Shown: positions 38,253-47,492 of the stretch, in pieces
Layout: each line of letters begins with the position of its first letter
How positions within the stretch are numbered: the stretch's first letter is position 1
Origin: Cutibacterium acnes
GTDB taxonomy: Bacteria; Actinomycetota; Actinomycetes; Propionibacteriales; Propionibacteriaceae
Assembly: GCF_003030305.1 (NCBI RefSeq)
Contig: NZ_CP023676.1
Coordinates: 1,426,001 to 1,490,000, forward strand
Length of the DNA: 64,000 bases
Direction of reading: 5' to 3'
The notes under the pieces: generated by a model
The model's database searches: none
Seen by the model: only the letters and a program-made list of their open reading frames with translations
What the model was told of the DNA's origin: nothing
Position numbers and translations under genes: made by a program

Positions 38253-39197
38253 TCACGCGGGTGTCCGTCGGGCCACTCTCATGAGACTTCCGATCCACCA
38301 TCCGGCAAGAGCGATCGTCAAGAAGCCACCAACGTCCCACGCGGCATCCACCCAACTCATCGCGGTCATGCCGCGGGCCTGCGACACCCCTCCCAGAAAG
38401 ACTGCATAACCGAAGGCGAAAAGGTTGTTGACGACGTGAGCCGCCACGCCAGCCTCGAGGCCTCCTGTGACGATGACGAGCCAACCGGCGAGCAAACCAA
38501 AGGCGAATCGATCCGCGAAAAGCCACGCGTTTTGCGTGCCATGCATGAAGGCAAAAACCAGTGCGGAGACGACTACCGACGTCCAGCACCCGGCTTTTTC
38601 CGGCAGGTTCACCGACAGTCCAGAGATGACGTTCATGAGGTAGCCGCGAAAGAACATCTCCTCGGCGATCGCTTGGAACGGCGAAGTTATGATGATTGCC
38701 AACAACCACGCCCACCAGTGCCGGGGAACGATGTAATGGGCGTTGACCCCTCCTCGTACCAGTAACTGCGTGAGGTTGAGCACCACTACAGCGACAAGGC
38801 CCACCAACAACCCGAATCTCCAGCGAATTCCTGGTTGTACCGAAGCCACCCATCGCGGCACACGATGGTTAAGGTAGCGGGCGAGCACAAGCACCACGAC
38901 GATCAGGCTGGCTAGAGCTACATGTGTGGCTATGAGCCCTCCGACGGTGTGATACCCGGCTGCTCGCGTGTAATAGGCGCTGAACCTTTCCCCGTCGGTA
39001 CGCTCAAGGAGCCAACCGACGCCAAGGAAGGCGTATAGCAAGCCCGGAACGACGACGGCATACCCCAACAGCAACCCGATGAGCCCCAGCAGTCCGGGAC
39101 CCGGGCCAGCACTCGAATCAACGAGAACCCGGGTGTAGTCGACCCGTGGCTCGGGGTCAGTCACCGTCACATGGCGGGACAGGACACGAGCCGCCAT
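38253..39197 (-). CDS. CPBP-family intramembrane metalloprotease
   Basis: 314 aa with about eight hydrophobic segments. The CPBP (Abi, Rce1-like) motifs are present: EExxxR in AIAEEMFFRGYLM near residues 185-195, FxxxH in FVFAFMHGTQN, and HxxxN in AAHVVNNLFAF. These place the metal-binding Glu and His residues inside the membrane. The family includes prenyl-protein proteases and bacteriocin-immunity proteins; the substrate here is unknown. Its ATG overlaps the stop of the upstream FAH-family gene. Confidence 0.85.
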   Translation of the reverse strand: MAARVLSRHVTVTDPEPRVDYTRVLVDSSAGPGPGLLGLIGLLLGYAVVVPGLLYAFLGVGWLLERTDGERFSAYYTRAAGYHTVGGLIATHVALASLIVVVLVLARYLNHRVPRWVASVQPGIRWRFGLLVGLVAVVVLNLTQLLVRGGVNAHYIVPRHWWAWLLAIIITSPFQAIAEEMFFRGYLMNVISGLSVNLPEKAGCWTSVVVSALVFAFMHGTQNAWLFADRFAFGLLAGWLVIVTGGLEAGVAAHVVNNLFAFGYAVFLGGVSQARGMTAMSWVDAAWDVGGFLTIALAGWWIGSLMRVARRTPA

Positions 39198-39997
39198 CAG
39201 ACCTCCACGACAGTGTTCGTTAGCGTCCCGATCCCCTCAATTTCAACCTCGACGCGCTGTCCGAGCTCCATCGGCCCGACCCCAGCGGGGGTACCCGTGA
39301 GGATGACATCGCCCGGCAACAAGGTCATGAACGAAGAGATATAGGAGATGAGCTTGGGGATGGTGTGGACCATCTGGTCGGTATTACCGTGCTGAACCTC
39401 CCTACCGTCTAGTCGAGTCACAATCTGGCGGTGAGACGCTTCTGCAATGGAGAAGTGGGTAACCATCCATGGCCCCAGCGGGCAGAAGGTGTCAGCCCCC
39501 TTGGCGCGAACCCAGTGACCGTCAGAATCTTGCAGATCGCGGGCAGTGACGTCATTGGCAACGGTGAACCCAAAGATGACTTCCTGAGCTCTGTCCTCTG
39601 GCACGTCCTTACAGATCCGTCCGATAACGATGGCCAGCTCCCCCTCGTAGTGCAGGTTGGAGGACGCAGTCGGTCGCACAATGGGTTCGTCAGGGCCGAT
39701 AACCGAGGTATTCGGTTTAACAAATAGAAGCGGTTGGTGGGGAACCTCATTGCCCAGTTCGCTGGCGTGATCGGCGTAGTTACGACCAACCCCAATGATC
39801 TTCGATCGCGGAATCACCGGAGACAGCAACCGCACATCGGCAAGGTCGTGACGGGCACCAGTGTATTGAACCGGTGCCGCCACTGGGTCTCCAGTGATAA
39901 CGGCGATGGTCTCGGGATGATCTCCATGATCGGCAGCAAGCTCTACGATCCCGAAGGCAGGGTCGGAACCAGCGGTGACAAACCGGGCAATACGCAT
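39197..39997 (-). CDS. Fumarylacetoacetate hydrolase-family protein
   Basis: 266 aa. Metal-dependent C-C bond hydrolase or decarboxylase fold: SKIIGVGRNYADHASELG, the metal-binding HYEGELAIVIG (Glu residues) and NDVTARDLQ, and GTPAGVGPMELGQ near the end. Length fits single-domain family members such as acylpyruvases and oxaloacetate decarboxylases; the actual substrate cannot be read from the sequence. Start ATG 39997 lacks a clear ribosome-binding site. Translationally coupled with the CPBP gene. Confidence 0.88.
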   Translation of the reverse strand: MRIARFVTAGSDPAFGIVELAADHGDHPETIAVITGDPVAAPVQYTGARHDLADVRLLSPVIPRSKIIGVGRNYADHASELGNEVPHQPLLFVKPNTSVIGPDEPIVRPTASSNLHYEGELAIVIGRICKDVPEDRAQEVIFGFTVANDVTARDLQDSDGHWVRAKGADTFCPLGPWMVTHFSIAEASHRQIVTRLDGREVQHGNTDQMVHTIPKLISYISSFMTLLPGDVILTGTPAGVGPMELGQRVEVEIEGIGTLTNTVVEV

Positions 39998-40077
39998 GAG
40001 TTAAGACTAACGACATAACGCGACATAACCGGGGCATCCACGCACTGAAGAAGGGTAAGCCCTGTCATACTTGCGCC

Positions 40078-41367
40078 ATGACCAGCACCTATTCCGTCGT
40101 CGACCTTATCCGCGCTAAGCGCGAAGGCCAGACTCTCAACTCCGACCAAATCGCATGGCTTATCCGCGCCTACACCGACGACATCGTCGCCGACGAGCAG
40201 ATGTCTGCCATGGCGATGGCGGTGTACTTCCAGGGGCTCGACGACGCTGAGCTGTCAGCCTGGACGACGGCCATGATCAAGTCGGGCGAGCGGATGTCCT
40301 TCGCTGGGCTGTCCCGCCCCACTGTCGACAAGCACTCCACTGGCGGCGTGGGCGACAAAATTACCTTGCCGCTGGCTCCCCTGGTGGCCGCGTGCGGTGC
40401 TGCCGTCCCACAGCTGTCTGGGCGTGGCCTGGGCCACACCGGAGGCACCCTCGACAAGATGGAGGCCATTCCCGGATGGCGGGCGGATCTCTCTCATGAC
40501 GAGATGGTCGCCCAGCTCGAGAAAGTCGGCGCCGTCATCTGCGCAGCGGGCCCGGGACTAGCCCCTGCTGACAAGAAGCTCTACGCCCTGCGCGACGTTA
40601 CCGGCACCGTCGAGTCCATCCCGCTGATTGCTTCGTCCATCATGAGCAAGAAGATCGCAGAGGGCACCGACAGCCTCGTCCTCGATGTCAAGACCGGCTC
40701 GGGTGCCTTCATGAAGACAGATAAGGACGCCCGCGAACTCGCCAGCCGTCTCGTCGAGCTAGGTGAAGCCGCCGGGGTGCGTACCACCGCCCTACTGACC
40801 CACATGGACGTCCCACTGGGTTACGCCTGCGGTAACGGCATCGAGGTTGCCGAATCCCTCGAGGTGTTAGCCGGCGGAGGTCCTGCCGACGTCGTCGAGC
40901 TCACCGTCGCCCTGGCCCGTCACATGGTGAAGGTGGCTGGATTGGACGGCATCGACCCGGCCGATGTACTCGCCAGTGGCCAGGCAATGGATGTCTGGCG
41001 CAACATGGTTCGTGCCCAGGGCGGCGACCCTGACGCTCCACTACCGATGGCCCACCACACCCAGGACATCGTCGCCACCGAGGCTGGCGTCATCACCGGG
41101 ATTGATGCCATGTCCGTTGGCCTAGCTGCCTGGCGTTTGGGTGCCGGACGCGCCCGCAAAGAGGATCCGGTGCAAGCTGCGGCTGGCATCATGTTAAGAG
41201 TTCGCCCCGGCGACCGCGTTGTCACAGGCCAGCCATTGGCCACCCTGCTCACCGACACCCCCGACTCCATTGCGCGGGCCGAGGATGCCATGACCAACGC
41301 GTTCACCGTCGGGCAAACCTTCCAGCCGCAAGACATTGTCATCGACACCGTCGTAGCCCAGTCGTGA
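40078..41367 (+). CDS. deoA: Thymidine (pyrimidine-nucleoside) phosphorylase
   Basis: 429 aa. Cleaves thymidine or other pyrimidine nucleosides with phosphate. Signature block SGRGLGHTGGTLDKMEAIPG at about 120-140, KHSTGGVGDK for phosphate binding, KKIAEGTDSLVLDVKTGSGAFMK, and a C-terminal glycine-rich domain with GRARKEDPVQAAAGI. Alone on the plus strand between an FAH-family gene and ilvE. Confidence 0.94.
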   Translation: MTSTYSVVDLIRAKREGQTLNSDQIAWLIRAYTDDIVADEQMSAMAMAVYFQGLDDAELSAWTTAMIKSGERMSFAGLSRPTVDKHSTGGVGDKITLPLAPLVAACGAAVPQLSGRGLGHTGGTLDKMEAIPGWRADLSHDEMVAQLEKVGAVICAAGPGLAPADKKLYALRDVTGTVESIPLIASSIMSKKIAEGTDSLVLDVKTGSGAFMKTDKDARELASRLVELGEAAGVRTTALLTHMDVPLGYACGNGIEVAESLEVLAGGGPADVVELTVALARHMVKVAGLDGIDPADVLASGQAMDVWRNMVRAQGGDPDAPLPMAHHTQDIVATEAGVITGIDAMSVGLAAWRLGAGRARKEDPVQAAAGIMLRVRPGDRVVTGQPLATLLTDTPDSIARAEDAMTNAFTVGQTFQPQDIVIDTVVAQS

Positions 41368-41373
41368 ACATAT

Positions 41374-41393
41374 CATTGGGGCCGGCCCCAATG
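41374..41393. terminator. Compact palindrome between deoA and ilvE
   Basis: A 20-base perfect palindrome CATTGGGGCC/GGCCCCAATG, which folds as an 8-bp stem with a CCGG loop. Lies between two convergent genes, 6 bases from the deoA stop and 13 from the ilvE stop. Confidence 0.6.
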
Positions 41394-41406
41394 GACGTCG
41401 ACGCCG

Positions 41407-42498
41407 TCAGCAGACTCGCTTCAACCAGCCACGGGTGTCCTCAGCGCGTCCGAACTGGATATCCAGCAGACGGCGACGGATCTCCATCGTGGTCTTTCCG
41501 GTGGGCTCAGAGACCTTCACGTCGGTATCTCCATCTAGGAAAGAGCCGATCGGTGTGACAACCGCGGCGGTACCGCAGGCGAAGACTTCCGGGAACTCGC
41601 CAGAGCGAACGCCATCAAGGAGCTCGTCAACATCGATCTTGCGCTCCACTGGTTCAAGACCGAGGTCGGGGGCAACTTCCAGAATGGATCTGCGAGTCAC
41701 GCCACGTAGGATGGTGCCAGCTAACTCGGGGGTGACGAGCTGACCGTCCTTGCTGATGGCCATGAAGTTCATACCACCCAGTTCCTCGATCCAGCGATGT
41801 TCAACTGCATCGACAAAGAGCACCTCGTTGCAGCCACGGGTCTTGGCATCGATCTGGGAACGCAGCGAAGCTGCGTAATTGCCACCGCACTTCGCCTCAC
41901 CGGTACCGCCGGGGGCCGTTCGAGCTTGACGACGCTCGACGAGGAGCCGCAGCGGTTTCACCCCGCTGACAAAGTAAGCGCCAACGGGAGAACCAATAAC
42001 GGAAAACAGCACGGTACTTGCCGCGGCAAGACCGAGGAAATCCTGGTAGGCGATCATGAACGGCCGCAGGTAGAGGGACTTCTCTCCACCCTCACCGGGC
42101 TCAGGGACCCAACGGGAGTCGACCTCAACCAAGCGCATACAAGCAGTAACGAAGTCTTCGACTCGCAGCGTGGGCAGGGCGAGACGCTCGGCCGACCGAA
42201 CAAAACGCTCACCGTTCTGATCAGGGCGGAAGAGCCAGATAGAACCGTCAGCGTGGCGGTAAGCCTTCAGGCCCTCGAAAATCTCCTGGGCATAATGCAG
42301 CACAGCGCTGCCAGGATTGATATCAAGTCCGTGGTAGTTGACCACGGCGTCGTCTCCCCAGCCTTCACCGGCCTGCCAGGTAGCAACAGCCATATGGTCG
42401 GCAAGGACCGCACCAAATCGTGGATTGGCATGTTCCAGCGCGATCCGCTCGTCGGAGGACCACGTCAGATCGTCAGCAGAAGCAAAGCGCAAACTCAT
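41407..42498 (-). CDS. ilvE: Branched-chain amino-acid aminotransferase IlvE
   Basis: 363 aa from ATG 42498; GTG two codons upstream is an alternative, and neither has a clear ribosome-binding site. PLP enzyme of fold type IV that interconverts Leu, Ile and Val with their 2-oxo acids. Seen: VLHYAQEIFEGLKAYR, RLALPTLRVEDFV, the PLP Lys in EAKCGGNYAASL, and FVDAVEHRWIEELGGMN. Length matches actinobacterial BCATs. It is complete while leuB, leuCD and ilvBN are broken; it can still work in breakdown of branched-chain amino acids for fatty-acid primers. Confidence 0.94.
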   Translation of the reverse strand: MSLRFASADDLTWSSDERIALEHANPRFGAVLADHMAVATWQAGEGWGDDAVVNYHGLDINPGSAVLHYAQEIFEGLKAYRHADGSIWLFRPDQNGERFVRSAERLALPTLRVEDFVTACMRLVEVDSRWVPEPGEGGEKSLYLRPFMIAYQDFLGLAAASTVLFSVIGSPVGAYFVSGVKPLRLLVERRQARTAPGGTGEAKCGGNYAASLRSQIDAKTRGCNEVLFVDAVEHRWIEELGGMNFMAISKDGQLVTPELAGTILRGVTRRSILEVAPDLGLEPVERKIDVDELLDGVRSGEFPEVFACGTAAVVTPIGSFLDGDTDVKVSEPTGKTTMEIRRRLLDIQFGRAEDTRGWLKRVC

Positions 42499-42585
42499 AG
42501 CCACACATTACACCCACGCCGAGCCATTCGTTCCATTTTTTGAATCGACGGATCATATCGTGGACGTGCTGAGTATGGTTCACCT

Positions 42586-43379
42586 ATGACCGACGACGTA
42601 ACGCAACCCGCTGTCATCGGCGGCGACGGAATTGGCCCCGAAGTCACCGAGCAGGCACTCCACGTACTGGAGCAGACCGTCGGATCTGATGCTTTTGCCA
42701 CCCACGAGTACCACCTTGGCGCCGCACATTGGAAGGCCACGGGAGAGGTTCTTGACAACTCCACTCTGGCCGAGATTGCCCAGGAAGTCGCCATCGTGCT
42801 CGACGCTGTCGGTGCTACCCCTGACTCGACAGAGGTGCCGTCAGTTTTATTTGGAGCGCGGCCATTTCGCCCTGATCCACAAGCACAACGTGCTCGTCAA
42901 TGCCGGAACCTTGTGGCGTCGGATCGTCGACGAAGTTGTTCAAGAGTTCCCGAGTGTCACCACTGACTACTTGCACGTCGACCTACTTGCACGTCGACGC
43001 TGTCACGATCGCTCTGGTACGAGACCCCCAGCGATTCGACGTCATCGTCACCGACAACCTCATCGGTGACATCATCACCGACCTTGCCTCAGCGGTGACC
43101 GGTGGCGTCGGGCTCGCCCCTAGCGCCAATATCAATACCTCCGGCGAATTCCCGTCGATGTTTGAGCCGGTGCACGGCTCAGCGCCTGACATTGCTGGCA
43201 CTGGTAAGGCTGACCCGACGGCAGCGATCCTGTCGATAGCATTGCTGCTAGATCACCTTGACCGCCCTGAGGATGCAGCCCGCGTCCGCGAGGCTGTCTC
43301 GGCGGACAATGCCACTAGGGCTTCCGGCCCCGCTCGAACGACCAGCGAGATCGGGCGAGACATTGCCCAACGCATCTGA
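42586..43379 (+). pseudogene. leuB: leuB remnant (3-isopropylmalate dehydrogenase)
   Basis: The start is intact (AVIGGDGIGPEV, then YHLGAAHWKATGEVL). Near 42,845 the frame is lost. At about 42,862 the sequence jumps from LERG directly to [15 protein letters not shown], losing about 85 codons that normally carry substrate-binding Arg and Tyr residues. A 16-bp exact tandem duplication (42967-42982 and 42983-42998) then shifts the frame again. Removing one copy restores [15 protein letters not shown]. The rest ([23 protein letters not shown] to [15 protein letters not shown]) is well preserved to the stop at 43379. Dead gene. Confidence 0.94.
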
Positions 43380-43445
43380 CCCAACCAACTACCAGCTAAC
43401 CGCCCTCACAAAAAGTTCGAAGATACCGACTGGCAGAATGGCCCC

Positions 43446-44024
43446 GTGTTACCCATTCCCGAGATCCCTGAACCGGTGACGAAAGCTCTCCATAACGCAC
43501 TGGAGATGGGCTATTTCACCACCACCCGCAATGAGACCGGCCGATTCATGGCTACCCTGGCGGCCGGGGTACATGGCGCCATTGGGGAGTGCGAAACGGG
43601 GTCTGGGGCAGGAGCTGCCTGGCTACGACTGGGGGCACGAAAACGCACCAGGGTTGTCAGTTACGAACCAGATCCCACGGTCTGCGCCCGAGCTCGCGAG
43701 GTCTTGGCTGACCTCGATATCGAGGTCATCGAGGGCACCTGGGATGACCTGCTCGATCACGGCCCCTTCGGCCTGCTCTCGGTACCGATCCGAGTAGCGA
43801 GAGCGCACGATGTTGACGAGATTCTCAAGGCGGTCTCGGTCGGAGGCCTCGTCGTCATCGACGATATGCCCCCCAGCCATGGTTTTCCTCCCCACGACAT
43901 CAATGGCACCGTCGATACCACCAGGCTGGCCTGGCTGACCCACCCGAAGGTGCACGCCACCGAGATTCAGCTTGCCTCCGACATGGCGGCCATCGTTGCC
44001 TGTCGGCTATCTGCTCGAGGCTGA
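43446..44024 (+). CDS. Class I SAM-dependent O-methyltransferase-like protein
   Basis: 192 aa from GTG 43446. Rossmann-type SAM fold: motif I GECETGSGAGAAWLR at about 43-57, an acidic residue in VVSYEPDP, and LVVIDDMPPSHG in the position of the metal-binding Asp-Asp of catechol-type O-methyltransferases. The usual Lys-Asn-Tyr block is not obvious. Substrate unknown. Follows the leuB remnant by 66 bases and converges with ilvC. Confidence 0.7.
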   Translation: MLPIPEIPEPVTKALHNALEMGYFTTTRNETGRFMATLAAGVHGAIGECETGSGAGAAWLRLGARKRTRVVSYEPDPTVCARAREVLADLDIEVIEGTWDDLLDHGPFGLLSVPIRVARAHDVDEILKAVSVGGLVVIDDMPPSHGFPPHDINGTVDTTRLAWLTHPKVHATEIQLASDMAAIVACRLSARG

Positions 44025-44043
44025 CGAGGCAGAGGATACAGAA

Positions 44044-44074
44044 TTGAGGGCCCGCGGTACCTACGGGCCCTCAA
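44044..44074. terminator. Bidirectional terminator between methyltransferase gene and ilvC
   Basis: Perfect 11-bp stem (44044-44054 with 44064-44074), 9-base loop, located between two convergent genes. Confidence 0.75.
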
Positions 44075-44090
44075 CGTCAGGCCAGCAGGC

Positions 44091-45119
44091 TCAACGAGCC
44101 ACGCTGCCTTCGGTGTAGTCGTCATCAGCAGCTGCCAGCCAGGAGTACATCTTGCGAAGCTCTTTACCGGTGGCCTCGATCGGATGCTTTGCCTCACCCT
44201 CGCGAAATTTCTTGGACTGTGGAGCACCGGCATCCTGATCGGCGATGAAACGCTTAGCGAAGGCGCCATTTTGGATGTCGTCTAGGACCGCCTTCATATT
44301 CTTTTTGACGTGGTCGTCGATCACACGCGGGCCAGACACGTAGTCGCCATACTCAGCAGTATCGGAAATTGACCAACGCAGCTTGGAGATACCGCCTTCG
44401 ATGATGAGGTCGACGATCATCTTCATCTCGTGACAAACCTCAAAATAGGCCATCTCCGGCTGGTAACCGGCGGTAACGAGAGTCTCAAAACCGGCCTGGA
44501 TGAGGTGGGACAGGCCACCGCACAGCACCGCTTGCTCACCGAAAAGATCGGTCTCGGTCTCCTCACGGAAGCTCGTTTCAATGCCGCCGGCGCGCAAACC
44601 GCCGAGGGCCTTGGCGTAAGACCTCGTGAGGTCCCAGGCGATGCCAGAGGCATCCTGCTCGACGCACACCAGCACCGGGACTCCGCGACCATCAGAGTAC
44701 TCCCGACGCACGATGTGACCGGGACCCTTCGGGGCAACCATACAGACGTCGACGCCCTGGGGAGCTTTGATGTAGCCGAAGTGGACGTTGAAGCCGTGAG
44801 CGAAGAAGAGAGCGTCACCGTCCTTGAGGTGCGGGGCAATGTGCTCAGCATAGAGCTGGCGCTGGTTTTGGTCGGGAACGAGCACCATAATTAAGTCGGC
44901 CTCTTCGCAGGCATCCTCGATGGACAGCACCCGCAGCCCCTGAGCCTCAGCCTTGGCGATAGACGAGGAGCCGTCACGCAGACCGACACGCACATCGACA
45001 CCGGAGTCGCGCAGGTTGAGAGCGTGAGCATGACCTTGGGAACCGTAACCGATGACGGCAACCTGACGGTTTTGGATGATGGACAGATCGGCGTCATCGT
45101 CGTAGTAGATCTTTGCCAT
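44091..45119 (-). CDS. ilvC: Ketol-acid reductoisomerase IlvC
   Basis: 342 aa from ATG 45119 (GGAGAG upstream). Converts acetolactate to dihydroxy-isovalerate with NADPH and Mg. Seen: [17 protein letters not shown] at 18-34 (cofactor loop), [11 protein letters not shown], and the knotted C-terminal domain with [15 protein letters not shown] (Mg-binding Asp/Glu) and [18 protein letters not shown]. It is class I in length. No lesion is visible, although ilvB and ilvN just upstream are destroyed, so its normal substrate should not be formed unless another acetolactate synthase exists elsewhere. Confidence 0.95.
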   Translation of the reverse strand: MAKIYYDDDADLSIIQNRQVAVIGYGSQGHAHALNLRDSGVDVRVGLRDGSSSIAKAEAQGLRVLSIEDACEEADLIMVLVPDQNQRQLYAEHIAPHLKDGDALFFAHGFNVHFGYIKAPQGVDVCMVAPKGPGHIVRREYSDGRGVPVLVCVEQDASGIAWDLTRSYAKALGGLRAGGIETSFREETETDLFGEQAVLCGGLSHLIQAGFETLVTAGYQPEMAYFEVCHEMKMIVDLIIEGGISKLRWSISDTAEYGDYVSGPRVIDDHVKKNMKAVLDDIQNGAFAKRFIADQDAGAPQSKKFREGEAKHPIEATGKELRKMYSWLAAADDDYTEGSVAR

Positions 45120-45172
45120 AGCGTATTTCTCTCCTTGTTGGGGGTCTGGGTTGTCTTGGGATCTAGGGAACG

Positions 45173-45595
45173 TCACCCGGGGCGTTTCGCCCCGAGAACA
45201 GCCACACCACGGTTGAGGGCCACTTGTCCGGATTGAACAAGTTCGACAATTCCGAAGTGTTCCAGCACCTGCAGTAACACATCCAGCTTCTCACGTCACC
45301 CGGTGGCCTCGATCGTCAGCGATTCCAGTGAGGCGTCGACGGCCTTGGCACGACGTAGAGCAACGGTGTCGATGATCTTTGAACGGTTTTCGACGTTGGA
45401 ACGCACTTTGACCAGGATGAGCTCACGGGTGACCGTGCTCGGCTCTGGTTCGGCGATCTTATGAATCTCAATGAGTTTGTTAAGTTGCTTGATAATTTGT
45501 TCAAGGGCCTGGGCGGAGACGGCGTCCACTCCGATCGTCATCCGGGTCTCACTGGGATCGTCAGTCGGCGACACCGACAGTACGCGTCTGGTCAA
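45173..45595 (-). pseudogene. ilvN: ilvN remnant (acetolactate synthase small subunit)
   Basis: Normal IlvN is about 165-175 aa. Here TRRVLSV joins directly to SPTDDPSETRMTIGVDA; about 30 residues containing the first strands and helix of the ACT domain (valine-binding) are missing in frame. A TGA at 45296-45298 follows IEATG; after it the same frame continues [23 protein letters not shown] to a stop at 45173, the expected C-terminus. A CGA-to-TGA change would explain the stop. TTG 45595 overlaps the ilvB stop, preserving the original gene junction. Confidence 0.9.
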
Positions 45596-46126
45596 CTCAT
45601 CTTCCCGGCCTCATCATCGTTGCTGTCCTCGTCGCCGGGAGCAACGTCGTCTCCAACGTCACCCCAGTCCGGAGCCATATCTCGGGCGATCGTGATTTCA
45701 TCATTACTGGCTCCGAAAGCCACCATCGGCCAGACCATGGCGTCAGTGCGGATGATGAATTCCACCACGACCGGGCGGTCATTGATCGTGTTGGCAGCTG
45801 TGATCGTCTCGTCGACCATGCCCGGTCTGCGACCCGGAAAACAGCGCACCCCAATGCTTCAGCAAGCTTGACGAAGTCTGGTAAGGGGTCGGAGTGCAGA
45901 TCCATGTGAAAGAACCGACAATCAAAAGAACAGGTTCTGCCGCTGGCGCACCATGCCGAGCACGGTGTCTTGGGGTGCCAAAGCACCAACGCGCTGGATG
46001 ACCTGCTGCGGGGGGAGATTTCTTCCTCGGGCGTTTCTTCACCATGTGAGTGCATAGGTTTTTCATCCGCTGTAACTGACGCACCCAGGCAGAGATATCG
46101 GGCAGGTCGTGCTGTCCGGGAGGATC
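45592..46126 (-). pseudogene. ilvB: ilvB remnant (acetolactate synthase large subunit, C-terminal pieces)
   Basis: Only parts of the last third of the ~590-aa enzyme remain, in several frames: DLPDISAWVRQLQRMKNL, EETPEEEIS, then PQQVIQRVGALAPQDTV joined directly to LGMVRQRQNLF (about 80 codons missing, including the thiamine-diphosphate-binding GDG...NN region), MDLHSDPLPDFVKLAEALGCAVFRV, and finally INDRPVVVEFIIRTDAMVWPMVAFGASNDEI to the stop at 45592. The first ~380 residues are gone, with HIT following within 100 bases. Non-functional. Confidence 0.9.
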
Positions 46127-46226
46127 AGGACACTAGCCAATAACAAGAAGCTGGTCGTTCATGCCACTGATCCTTGTGTGCACGACTAACCGTCAACAGT
46201 TTCGGACAAACGTCTCACATTATGAG

Positions 46227-46637
46227 CTATTTGCGATTCGATTCCCCAGTCACCATGGCCGCAACCTCCTCAATAGGGCGACGAGGCATGGCCGACCGAA
46301 TGGCGTTGATGCCCGGCTCACGGTCGTACCGGGGAATGACATGCACGTGCAGATGATGGACACTCTGACCGGCAACCTCACCGGCGTTTGAGACGACATT
46401 GACTCCAGAAGCCCCCAGAGAGTCCACGAGGCGACGAGCCACCTTCGTGACCATCGGGCTGATACGTCCGAGCTCACCATCATCGTCGAGAACGCTTGTA
46501 ACGTGCCTACGCGGGATGACGAGAGTGTGGCCATCCTGGAAAGGCTCGATGTCGAGGAATGCGACTGAGGCGTCGTCCGAGTCAATGATCGTCGCTGGGA
46601 TGTCTCCCGCAGCGATTGAGCAGAAAAGGCAGTCCAT
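46227..46637 (-). CDS. HIT-family nucleotide hydrolase
   Basis: 136 aa histidine-triad protein. Seen: MDCLFCSIAAGDIPATIIDSDD (N-terminal Cys pair), FQDGHTLVIPRRHV and the catalytic triad HHLHVHVIPRY near residue 100. Members hydrolyse nucleoside phosphoramidates or dinucleotides such as Ap4A. Length normal. Upstream of the ilvB remnant on the same strand. Confidence 0.92.
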   Translation of the reverse strand: MDCLFCSIAAGDIPATIIDSDDASVAFLDIEPFQDGHTLVIPRRHVTSVLDDDGELGRISPMVTKVARRLVDSLGASGVNVVSNAGEVAGQSVHHLHVHVIPRYDREPGINAIRSAMPRRPIEEVAAMVTGESNRK

Positions 46638-46681
46638 AAGTTATGACTACCACATCGGCTAGGCGTGCAGTACGTGTTCGC

Positions 46682-47443
46682 TCAGCGGACCTCAAAGCCG
46701 GCATGACGCAGGCCGTCCTTGATCTGCGCGATCGTCAGGGTGTGATAGTGAAAAACTGACGCGGCGAGCACCGCGTCAACTCCGGCGCGCGCCGCCTCGA
46801 CGAAATCGGCAACCTTTCCAGCTCCACCTGAAGCGATGAGGGGGACGTCGACAGCTGCTCTCACTGCCTCGATCATCTCAATATCGAAGCCATCAGCCGT
46901 ACCATCGGCGTCCATCGAATTGAGCAGAATCTCACCTGCCCCACGCTCCACGGCTTGGCAAGCCCACTCAACGGCGTCCAACCCTGCCGAACGGGTGCCA
47001 CCATGGGTCGTCACCCCAAAACCGGATGGCCGATCTGGTTCGCGACGGGCATCGACAGACAACACGATGACCTGATTGCCAAACCGGTCAGCGACCTCGT
47101 CGATCATCCCGGGATGAGCAATCGCTGCGGTGTTGACACCAACTTTGTCAGCTCCCGCCCTCAGCAGGACATCGACGTCGTCGACCCCGCGCACCCCACC
47201 ACCTACAGTGAGGGGCACGAAAACTGTCTCAGCGCACCGTGTCACCATCTCGCGAGTGGTGGCGCGCCCCTCTGTTGAGGCAGAAATGTCGAGGAAAGTC
47301 ACCTCGTCGGCACCGAGCCGCCCGTATTCCGCCGCTAGCTCCACGGGATCACCGGCATCGCGCAGACCGACGAAGTTAACCCCTTTAACGACCCGCCCAT
47401 CCTTAACGTCCAGACATGGAATGACACGTATAGCCACAGCCAT
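46682..47443 (-). CDS. hisF: Imidazole glycerol phosphate synthase cyclase subunit HisF
   Basis: 253 aa TIM barrel. With HisH it forms the imidazole ring of histidine. Seen: [16 protein letters not shown] with catalytic Asp 11-12 region, [31 protein letters not shown], the second catalytic Asp in [14 protein letters not shown], and [12 protein letters not shown]. No other his genes are next to it. Appears intact. Confidence 0.95.
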   Translation of the reverse strand: MAVAIRVIPCLDVKDGRVVKGVNFVGLRDAGDPVELAAEYGRLGADEVTFLDISASTEGRATTREMVTRCAETVFVPLTVGGGVRGVDDVDVLLRAGADKVGVNTAAIAHPGMIDEVADRFGNQVIVLSVDARREPDRPSGFGVTTHGGTRSAGLDAVEWACQAVERGAGEILLNSMDADGTADGFDIEMIEAVRAAVDVPLIASGGAGKVADFVEAARAGVDAVLAASVFHYHTLTIAQIKDGLRHAGFEVR

Positions 47444-47492
47444 GACCTCAGGCTACCGGGCCGCACATCCCCCTTGTTAGTGGGCGCACGAA

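Noticed and set aside
38053-38853. 266-codon minus-strand frame
   Set aside because: Runs through tRNA-Gln and overlaps the CPBP protease in another frame; no recognisable domain.
45178-45194. Short CGGGGCG/CGCCCCG hairpin after the ilvN remnant as a riboswitch or attenuator
   Set aside because: Seven-base stem only, no leader peptide or further structure; could be a weak terminator at most.
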